5,168 nucleotides of DNA. It comes from an uncultured Dehalococcoidia bacterium (GTDB lineage: Bacteria > Chloroflexota > Dehalococcoidia > Tepidiformales > Tepidiformaceae). Position 1 is the first letter of the stretch; every line of letters begins with the position of its first letter. This document shows, in pieces, positions 1 through 4,350 of this stretch. The notes under the pieces were generated by a model. It had not been told where the DNA came from. It saw nothing but the letters and a program-made list of their open reading frames with translations, and searched no databases. A program made the translations under genes and the position numbers. The stretch lies in the NCBI GenBank assembly GCA_937864275.1, contig CALMIW010000760.1:1-5168 (forward strand), read 5' to 3'.

Positions 1-2
1 TC

Positions 3-356
3 GCCATGGAACAGCACGCTCGGGAAGGACACCAGGCGGGCGCTGCGCAGGCCGAAACCCATGAGCGGCAGGCAGACGAAGTAGACGACCACGTAGATGG
101 CCGAAAGGGCGGCGAGCCAGCCGGTCTTCACGAAGTTGTAGTCCTGGGCAGTCGCCCAGAAGAAGCCGGTGATGCCGGTGGCCATGGCCCCGGGGAGGAG
201 GACGCGGGTCTCGTTGTTGGCCGCCTCCACCAGGCAGTACATCTGGTACTTGAGGTCCTTCGAGGCCCACGCCTTGAGGATGAGGGGGTAGGTCGCGCCC
301 AACCCGGCGCCAAGCCAGATCATCGCGAGCACGTGAATGATTCGCCACCAGTCCAT
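3..356 (-). CDS. Integral membrane protein, DUF2269-like (N-terminal part, cut by window edge)
   Basis: This frame is open from ATG at 356 to the left edge with no stop, giving 118 visible residues. The N-terminus reads MDWWRIIHVLAMIWLGAGLG, with the His-Val-Leu and Trp-Leu-Gly-(Ala)-Gly pattern seen at the start of DUF2269-type small membrane proteins. Three hydrophobic segments are visible at about residues 5-25, 51-70 and 78-103, with a polar stretch (about 28-50) after the first. Family members have no well-defined biochemical role, so no function is claimed. It is co-directional with the kinase gene, 144 bases downstream of it. No SD precedes the ATG; the preceding bases (minus strand) are pyrimidine-rich, and a weak TACCTT element sits a few bases before the start, so leaderless translation is possible. 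The family call rests on topology and the N-terminal motif only. Confidence 0.6.
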   Translation of the reverse strand, partial: MDWWRIIHVLAMIWLGAGLGATYPLILKAWASKDLKYQMYCLVEAANNETRVLLPGAMATGITGFFWATAQDYNFVKTGWLAALSAIYVVVYFVCLPLMGFGLRSARLVSFPSVLFHG

Positions 357-379
357 GAGGCGAAGGTACAGGGTGCGGC

Positions 380-397
380 GAACAGGGAACAGGGAAC
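380..397. repeat. Heptamer tandem repeat (gaacagg x 2.6)
   Basis: The unit gaacagg occurs twice head to tail and is followed by a partial third copy (gaac). It sits between the kinase gene and the DUF2269-like gene, about 24 bases upstream of the membrane-protein ATG. It is too short to call a named element; similar short tandem heptamers can be strand-slippage products. Confidence 0.6.
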
Positions 398-424
398 GGA
401 GAGCGGGCGTCGGCCACGCACGAT

Positions 425-452
425 GGGCGATTGCCCGCGGCGGGAGCCGCGG
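425..452. repeat. Two adjoining intergenic hairpins
   Basis: A perfect 7-bp stem CCGCGGC/GCCGCGG with a GGGA loop lies at 435-452. A smaller GGGC/GCCC stem with a GATT loop lies at 425-436, and the two share two bases. They lie 3' of the kinase gene on the minus strand, so they could act in transcript end formation or stabilisation together with the 489-515 hairpin. No U-tract follows on the minus strand, so an intrinsic terminator is not supported. The stretch 357-500 otherwise holds no gene that I can see. Confidence 0.45.
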
Positions 453-488
453 TTTCGCCGAGCCGGTTCGTCGCGCGGGGCTCACCGT

Positions 489-515
489 CCCACGCTCGCC
501 CTAGGCGAGCGTGGG
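489..515 (-). terminator. Perfect 12-bp hairpin with the kinase stop codon as its loop
   Basis: Arms CCCACGCTCGCC (489-500) and GGCGAGCGTGGG (504-515) are exact reverse complements separated by three bases. Those three bases, read on the minus strand, are the TAG stop of the kinase gene. The 5' arm on the minus strand encodes the last four residues (Pro-Thr-Leu-Ala) and the 3' arm is untranslated. There is no U-run after the stem, so it may be a U-less terminator, a 3'-end stabiliser or an RNA processing site rather than a classical intrinsic terminator. The structure is certain; the role is inferred. Confidence 0.6.
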
Positions 516-1160
516 TTCGGTCTCCCGGATGCGGGCGGCGGAGAGGACGAGGCGGCTGGCCTGCTCCGGGGTCAGCTGGTCGGTGTTCACACACAGGTCG
601 TAGACCGCCGGCGAAAGCCAATCGAAGCCGAAGTAGTCCTTGAAGTAGCGCGTGCGTTCCCCGTCGGTGCGGGTGACCACTTCCATCGCCTGCTCCTCGC
701 TGCAGACCATGCCGGCCATCACGCGGCGGGCGCGGGCCTTCTTCGTCCCGGTAACCAGCACGCGGAGGGCGTCGGGCTGGTCCCGCAGGATGTACTGGGC
801 GCCATGGCCGAGGAAGACGACATCGCCCTGCCTGGCGTAGTCCTCCACCACCTGCCGCACGAGGTCGCGGTAGTCGGAGGACGTGAGGAGGGCGGTGCCG
901 GACATGTCGAGCGGTTCCATCCACTGGCCGCTGGCCGGCCCCGCGGGGTTCCGCGCCAGCGATTCGAGGATACGGGTGAAGAAGGAAGGCCGGTGCTCGG
1001 ATTCGGCGATCGTCTCCGTCGAGACGCCGGCCTCTTCGGCGGCGGCCTGGACCACACGGTAGTCGAGCAGGCGGAAGCCGAGTTCATCGGAGACGAGACG
1101 AGCGACGTCTTCCCCGAGCGTACCGACCTGGCGGGAGATGGCGATAACGCGTGTCTTCAT
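501..1160 (-). CDS. Cytidylate kinase-like family protein (AAK6/Cytidylate_kin2 type)
   Basis: This is a complete 219-residue protein. It begins MKTRVIAISRQVGTLGEDVA, matching the beta-strand and phosphate-binding loop at the start of the cytidylate-kinase-like (Cytidylate_kin2) family. Further family signatures are the central VVFLGHGAQYIL (about residues 113-124), a following LRVLVTGTKKARARRVM segment, and the C-terminal YFKDYFGFDW...YDLCVNT block. By family it would be a P-loop NMP-kinase fold protein acting on a nucleotide, perhaps CMP; true substrates of this branch are poorly known. The loop reads GTLGEDVA instead of the more usual GSGGREIA, so the basic residue after the glycines is missing. 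The ATG at 1160 is fixed by GGGAGG at 1166-1171, five bases upstream. The gap to the preceding GyrI-like gene is 14 bases, so the two are almost certainly cotranscribed. pyrG lies upstream on the same strand, a pyrimidine-related context. Confidence 0.85.
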   Translation of the reverse strand: MKTRVIAISRQVGTLGEDVARLVSDELGFRLLDYRVVQAAAEEAGVSTETIAESEHRPSFFTRILESLARNPAGPASGQWMEPLDMSGTALLTSSDYRDLVRQVVEDYARQGDVVFLGHGAQYILRDQPDALRVLVTGTKKARARRVMAGMVCSEEQAMEVVTRTDGERTRYFKDYFGFDWLSPAVYDLCVNTDQLTPEQASRLVLSAARIRETEPTLA

Positions 1161-1165
1161 GGGAA

Positions 1166-1171
1166 CCTCCC
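1166..1171 (-). promoter_or_regulatory. Ribosome binding site of the kinase gene
   Basis: GGGAGG on the minus strand, five bases before ATG 1160, lies wholly inside the 14-base gap after the TAA stop of the GyrI-like gene. It supports both the start choice and independent initiation within a two-gene transcript. Confidence 0.8.
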
Positions 1172-1174
1172 GGA

Positions 1175-1648
1175 TTAACCGCCGACTTCTACGAGCTGCG
1201 GGCTCTCGGAATGCGAGAGCTTACGCGGGAGACGATACACCGGCCAGATGAGCGTCCCGTGGCGGAATTCGGCGGAGGCCGGGTGGAACTCCACCGGGCC
1301 GGCAACGCCGTAATCGACGGCGATCTCGCCGGTCAGTTCGCGGAGGATGGGCCGCACTTCTTCCAGCCGGACGGTGCGAAGGGCGATGGCGGTCCCGCCT
1401 TCGGAGACTTCGGCGGAGATGCCGGACTCGGAGTGCGGGACAACCCGGCCCGCGACCGGGATGTGGACCTCGCAGTGGAGTTCGCCGGAGATGCGAAGGA
1501 ACGGCATGCCGGTGATCTGCTCGCCGGAGATGAGCGCCCACGAACGGAGACGGGTAGCCGCCTCGGCAATGGCGGTCGAGGTGAACTCGGCCTTGCGCGA
1601 AATGGTGCGCGCCGCGGAGAGCGACGAAGGGGTGATGGCGTACTGCAT
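1175..1648 (-). CDS. GyrI-like effector-binding-domain-like protein
   Basis: This is a complete 157-residue soluble protein with no signal peptide or membrane segment. It starts MQYAITPSSLSAARTISRKA. An 'AAxRLRSWAL' helix at about residues 30-39 is followed by GMPFLRISGE, then LHCEVHIPV, a TAIALRTVRLEEVRPILREL strand-helix unit and a closing GPVEFHP...GTLIWPVYR. This order (helix, G-x-P-F, E-V-x-x-P-V, second repeat, G-P-x-E, x-x-x-P-V) resembles the duplicated GyrI-like/AraC effector-binding fold that binds small molecules or partner proteins. The similarity is at fold-pattern level and not certain; no DNA-binding domain is attached. A frame open further upstream (from TTG 1723) would overlap the riboswitch expression region. 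The ATG at 1648 has an excellent GGAGG six bases upstream and is preferred. It is the first gene after the cyclic di-AMP riboswitch and is followed by the kinase gene after 14 bases. Confidence 0.6.
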   Translation of the reverse strand: MQYAITPSSLSAARTISRKAEFTSTAIAEAATRLRSWALISGEQITGMPFLRISGELHCEVHIPVAGRVVPHSESGISAEVSEGGTAIALRTVRLEEVRPILRELTGEIAVDYGVAGPVEFHPASAEFRHGTLIWPVYRLPRKLSHSESPQLVEVGG

Positions 1649-1654
1649 GGCGAA

Positions 1655-1659
1655 CCTCC
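1655..1659 (-). promoter_or_regulatory. Ribosome binding site of the GyrI-like gene
   Basis: GGAGG on the minus strand with six bases to ATG 1648. It selects this start over the upstream in-frame TTG. Its complement CCTCC occurs upstream at 1706-1710 (minus strand), so the site could be sequestered (see the switch feature). Confidence 0.75.
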
Positions 1660-1730
1660 AATCCTGGGGACCGGGCGCGGAGACGCGCATCGGCCCGGGC
1701 AACGAGGAGGCTGCGGCGAGCAACTCCTCC
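1655..1730 (-). promoter_or_regulatory. Putative riboswitch expression platform (alternative GGAGG/CCTCC pairings)
   Basis: Directly 3' of the riboswitch core, the minus strand carries GGAGGAG (1724-1730), then CCTCCTC (1704-1710), then the SD GGAGG (1655-1659). The middle element can pair with the first (GAGGAG/CTCCTC, with an inner GCT/AGC extension) or with the SD, but not both. A further CCGGGC/GCCCGG stem lies at 1671-1698. No U-tract follows any stem, which favours control of translation initiation over transcription termination. The pairings are visible in the sequence; the switching is inferred. Confidence 0.45.
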
Positions 1731-1857
1731 GAACGCCTGCGGGGTTAGCTGACGGGTTCGGCGTCGGAAGTCGCCGTCCTTCCCGTGTGGAAAGGATTCA
1801 CCCCAGGTGATGGTTCCCCCGCTTCTCGCGGCAGGGCCACGAGAATTCGGCACGGCA
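1731..1857 (-). ncRNA. Cyclic di-AMP riboswitch (ydaO/yuaA class)
   Basis: On the minus strand this gap holds the conserved blocks of the ydaO/yuaA RNA in order. GTGCCGAA (1846-1853) starts P1. A 6-bp P2 TTCTCG/CGAGAA (1840-1845 with 1823-1828) follows, then GGGGGAACC (1812-1820) and GGGGTGAATCC (1794-1804). Next are a 6-bp stem CTTTCC/GGGAAG with an ACAC loop (1779-1794) and a 5-bp stem CGGCG/CGCCG (1759-1776). The hallmark CCCGTCAGCTAACCCCG (1740-1756) leads into GCAGGCG, which closes P1. P1 pairing as I draw it is short, with two G-U wobbles. Family members bind cyclic di-AMP, generally turning expression off. The downstream gene on this strand is the GyrI-like protein, 82 bases away. The ends are approximate; the identification comes from remembered consensus and helices, not a covariance search. 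Confidence 0.9.
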
Positions 1858-1885
1858 ACAGTACCATGCGGCACGAGCCGCGCGG

Positions 1886-1918
1886 TTGAGTGTTAAGGAA
1901 TTGCAATGGCTCTGAAAG
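1886..1918 (-). promoter_or_regulatory. AT-rich island, possible promoter of the riboswitch transcript
   Basis: Between the pyrG stop and the riboswitch lies the only AT-rich patch of this region, including a TTGCAA palindrome (1901-1906) and a TAACAC hexamer (1890-1895) on the minus strand. A start near 1882 would place a short leader before P1. The hexamers match the sigma-70 consensus poorly (about three of six each), so readthrough from pyrG is an equal possibility. Confidence 0.25.
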
Positions 1919-1933
1919 GTCCGGCCGGGCCGA

Positions 1934-3571
1934 CTATGCGGACACGATGGCCGGTTCGCCCGAGGCGGCGGCCTGGGCGCGGTGCCTCAGCGCGGCGGCC
2001 ACGAAATCGCGGAACAGCGGGTGGGGGCGGTTCGGCCGGCTCTGCAGTTCCGGGTGGAACTGGGTGCCGAGCATGAACGGGTGGCCGGAGATCTCGGAGA
2101 TCTCGACGAGCGAGCCGTCGGGAGACGTGCCGCTGGCTTTGAGGCCGGCATTCGCCAGGACGTCGCGGTAGGCGTTGTTGAACTCCCAGCGGTGGCGGCG
2201 GCGCTCGCTGATGAGGTCGGTCTGGTAGGCGTTCGCGGCGAGCGACCCGGGGACGAGCTTGCAGGGGTAGGCGCCGAGGCGCATGGTGCCGCCCTTGTTG
2301 GTGATGCCCTCTTGCTCGTTGAGCAGGCTGATGACCGGGTACGGCGACTCGGGGTCGATCTCGGTGGTGTTCGCGCCCTTCATCCCGCAGACGTTGCGCG
2401 CGAACTCGGTAACCATCACCTGCATGCCGAGGCAGAGGCCGAGGTAGGGCACCTTGTTCTCGCGCGCCCAGGCGGCGGCCGCGACCTTGCCCTCCCAGCC
2501 CCGCTCGCCGAAGCCCCCGGGCACGACGACCCCGCTCACGCCCGCGAGCACGTCGGCGGCCGGTCGGGCCTCCAGGGTCTCGGCGTGGATCCAGCGGATG
2601 TCGACGTCGACCTCGTTGGTGATGCCGGCGTGGGCGAGCGATTCCTTCACGGACATGTAGGCGTCGTGGAGTTCGACGTACTTGCCGACGACGGCGACTT
2701 CGACGACGCCGGATGGGTGCTTCAGCTTCTGGACCATCTCGCGCCATTCGGCGAGATCGCGCCCGCCGTGGAGGCCAAGCCGCTCGATGACGTAGTCGCC
2801 CAGGCCGCGCTCTTCGAGGAGGAGCGGGACCTCGTAGATCGACTGGACGGTCTCCATCGGGATGACGGCTCGCGGGTCGACGTCGCAGAAGAGGGCGACC
2901 TTCTCGGAGATGTCGCGCGAGACGTTGTGGTCGCTGCGCAGGAGGATGACGTCCGGCTGGATGCCCTTGGAGCGGAGCTCGCGGACGGAGTGCTGCGTGG
3001 GCTTCGTCTTCAGTTCGCCGGTGGCGCCGACCATCGGCAGGAAGCAGACGTGGACGCTGAGGACGGTATCGCGGGGCTGCTCGTGGCGGATCTGGCGGAT
3101 GGCCTCGATGAAGGTCTCGCCTTCGATGTCGCCGACGGTGCCGCCAACCTCGCAGATGAGGACCTCGCAGCCGGTGACTTCGGCAACGTTGTAGATGCGG
3201 GACTTGATCTCGTTCGTGAGGTGGGGCACCTGCTGGATGGTGCCGCCGAGATAGTCGCCTTTGCGCTCCCGTTCGAGGACGTTCCGGTAGACCTGGCCCG
3301 AGGTGATCGACGAGGCCTGGGTGAGGTCCTGGTCGATGAAGCGCTCATAGTGGCCGAGGTCCAGGTCGGTCTCGGCGCCGTCAACCGTGACGAACACCTC
3401 GCCATGCTGGTAGGGCGACATGGTGCCGGGGTCGACGTTGAGGTACGGATCCAGTTTCTGGATGGAGACGGAGATGCCGCGCGACTTGAGGATTCTTCCG
3501 AGGCTGGCAGTGGTGATTCCCTTGCCAACCGAGCTGACCACGCCACCGGTTACGAAGATGAACTTTGGCAT
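1934..3571 (-). CDS. pyrG: CTP synthase (glutamine-hydrolysing)
   Basis: This is a complete 545-residue cytoplasmic enzyme, the usual family length. It makes CTP from UTP, ATP and glutamine, the last step of de novo pyrimidine nucleotide synthesis. The N-terminal synthetase domain (about residues 1-270) opens MPKFIFVTGGVVSSVGKG, the conserved P-loop start, and contains DPYLNVDPGTMSPYQHGEVF and CEVGGTVGDIE. The C-terminal class I glutamine amidotransferase domain (about 290-530) has the nucleophile Cys380 in GLCLGMQ and the partners His506 and Glu508 in FHPE, so the triad is intact. An in-frame TTG at 3598 would add nine residues, but it falls about where transcription should begin from the promoter at 3602-3631. 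ATG 3571 matches the family start, although its GGGAGG lies only two bases upstream, closer than ideal. The tail (last 15 or so residues, Ala-rich) is variable in the family. It is divergent from arr; the riboswitch unit follows on the same strand. Confidence 0.98.
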   Translation of the reverse strand: MPKFIFVTGGVVSSVGKGITTASLGRILKSRGISVSIQKLDPYLNVDPGTMSPYQHGEVFVTVDGAETDLDLGHYERFIDQDLTQASSITSGQVYRNVLERERKGDYLGGTIQQVPHLTNEIKSRIYNVAEVTGCEVLICEVGGTVGDIEGETFIEAIRQIRHEQPRDTVLSVHVCFLPMVGATGELKTKPTQHSVRELRSKGIQPDVILLRSDHNVSRDISEKVALFCDVDPRAVIPMETVQSIYEVPLLLEERGLGDYVIERLGLHGGRDLAEWREMVQKLKHPSGVVEVAVVGKYVELHDAYMSVKESLAHAGITNEVDVDIRWIHAETLEARPAADVLAGVSGVVVPGGFGERGWEGKVAAAAWARENKVPYLGLCLGMQVMVTEFARNVCGMKGANTTEIDPESPYPVISLLNEQEGITNKGGTMRLGAYPCKLVPGSLAANAYQTDLISERRRHRWEFNNAYRDVLANAGLKASGTSPDGSLVEISEISGHPFMLGTQFHPELQSRPNRPHPLFRDFVAAALRHRAQAAASGEPAIVSA

Positions 3572-3601
3572 GGCCTCCCGCGTTCCGTCGTTGCTCAACC
3601 G

Positions 3602-3631
3602 ATGCTACGAGGAGAGGGGAGGGTGGGTCAA
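3602..3631 (-). promoter_or_regulatory. Sigma-70-type promoter of pyrG
   Basis: On the minus strand TTGACC (3626-3631) and TAGCAT (3602-3607) are separated by 18 bases, matching TTGACA/TATAAT at five and four positions of six. Transcription would start near 3595, giving a leader of about 24 bases to ATG 3571 and excluding the TTG at 3598 as a start. Confidence 0.6.
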
Positions 3632-3750
3632 CGAACATTTGTGTTACGAGGCGGCGGCGGGCTACCGGACTGCGGTCTGGCTATCTCTCCGGAAGTGGTC
3701 ATCGGCCTCGAACAGCACGACGGTTCTTCCCGCCTCGCGGGCGGGGTGGG

Positions 3751-3779
3751 TTGACCCGGCACCGCCTCTCAGATTGCAT
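3751..3779 (+). promoter_or_regulatory. Possible sigma-70-type promoter of arr
   Basis: TTGACC (3751-3756) and TTGCAT (3774-3779) are separated by 17 bases. The -35 is good; the -10 matches only three of six but shares the GCAT ending with the pyrG -10. Transcription would begin near 3786, giving a leader of about 53 bases. The CCCGCC/GGCGGG inverted repeat at 3729-3745 abuts it upstream and could be a binding site or incidental. Confidence 0.4.
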
Positions 3780-3825
3780 GGTGGGTGCCTCGACGCGTTC
3801 CCGTTGCATTCCCACGATGCCGAGA

Positions 3826-3831
3826 AAGGAG
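3826..3831 (+). promoter_or_regulatory. Ribosome binding site selecting the TTG start of arr
   Basis: AAGGAG, a strong SD core, is followed by seven bases and then TTG at 3839. No ATG is available at a suitable position, so this site decides the start. Confidence 0.8.
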
Positions 3832-3838
3832 ATCGATC

Positions 3839-4285
3839 TTGGACGACGCCGGTAGCCACATCCCCGTCACCTTCGAGCATTGCGATCACGTCGAAGGCCC
3901 CTTCTACCACGGGACGAAAGCGAGTTTGAAGATAGGCGACACGCTCACCCCCGGCTACGGCTCAAACTTCGAGGACGGCAGGAAGTCGAACAACATCTAC
4001 TTCAGTGCCACCCTCGATGCCGCCATCTGGGGAGCGGAATTGGCCGGGGGCGAGGGGCCGGGAAGGATCTACATCGTCGAGCCTGCCGGCCCCTTCGAAG
4101 ACGACCCCAATCTGACGAACAAGCGGTTCCCGGGTAACCCCACCAGGTCGTACCGGACCCGAAGTCCGCTGCGGATCGTGGGCGAGGTCGAAGACTGGGA
4201 GGGTCATCCACCGGAGGTGCTCCAGGGAATGCTGGACCACCTGGCCCAGCTGGAGCGTCAGGGACTGGCAACAATCGAGGACTGA
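3839..4285 (+). CDS. arr: NAD+-rifampin ADP-ribosyltransferase
   Basis: This complete 148-residue cytoplasmic enzyme would transfer ADP-ribose from NAD+ to a hydroxyl of rifamycins and so inactivate them. Family hallmarks run the whole length: FYHGTKASLKIGD near the N-terminus, NNIYFSATLDAAIWGAELA, GEGPGRIYIVEP, EDDPNLTNKRFPGNPTRSYR and IVGEVEDWEGHPPE. The three catalytic residues known from mycobacterial Arr (His19, Tyr49, Asp84) correspond to His24, Tyr54 and Asp89 here, with identical spacing, so it should be active. The start is TTG 3839, chosen for the AAGGAG seven bases upstream; an upstream GTG at 3785 would add 18 unrelated residues and lacks an SD. It stands alone on the plus strand, divergent from pyrG and convergent with the M23-like gene, with no mobile-element sequence visible nearby. 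Codon use looks like that of its neighbours, so this looks like a resident chromosomal copy rather than a recent cassette. Confidence 0.95.
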   Translation: MDDAGSHIPVTFEHCDHVEGPFYHGTKASLKIGDTLTPGYGSNFEDGRKSNNIYFSATLDAAIWGAELAGGEGPGRIYIVEPAGPFEDDPNLTNKRFPGNPTRSYRTRSPLRIVGEVEDWEGHPPEVLQGMLDHLAQLERQGLATIED

Positions 4286-4350
4286 CTTCCTGTCGCCGAA
4301 CCGAGCGTCGCGCTTTCCGCCCTCCTCCGCAGCCCTACCACCGGGTGAAC

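Larger units (their letters stand above)
3572..3838. other. Divergent intergenic spacer between pyrG and arr
   Basis: I see no convincing gene here. It holds the two promoter-like elements listed separately and a 6-bp hairpin CCCGCC/GGCGGG with a TCGCG loop at 3729-3745, just upstream of the arr -35 element. The stretch 3640-3728 shows no recognisable element. Short open frames crossing it extend antisense into arr or pyrG and look like chance frames. Confidence 0.6.

Noticed and set aside
6..1178. 390-codon plus-strand open frame
   Set aside because: It lies antisense to the membrane-protein and kinase genes, has low-complexity Gly/Asp/Glu/Arg-rich composition typical of a shadow frame in GC-rich DNA, and has no SD or family motif.
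1221..1874. 217-codon minus-strand open frame spanning the riboswitch
   Set aside because: It is out of frame with the GyrI-like gene, Arg/His-rich, and runs through the structured RNA; the conserved riboswitch blocks explain this stretch better than coding does.
1917..1936. GC-rich inverted sequence just after the pyrG stop
   Set aside because: The stem is short and bulged (CCGGCCGG-type self-complementarity), with only a CTTTC afterwards; not a supportable terminator.
1982..3754. 590-codon plus-strand open frame across pyrG
   Set aside because: It is exactly antisense to a clear CTP synthase; the Asp/Leu/Val/Ala-rich composition is the mirror of pyrG codon bias, with no recognisable domain.
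3662..3910. 82-codon minus-strand open frame between pyrG and arr
   Set aside because: About a third of it is antisense to arr, it crosses the arr promoter region, has no SD, and shows no motif that I recognise.
4304..4316. AGCG/CGCT stem followed by TTT after arr on the plus strand
   Set aside because: A 4-bp stem with three T's is too weak to call a terminator.
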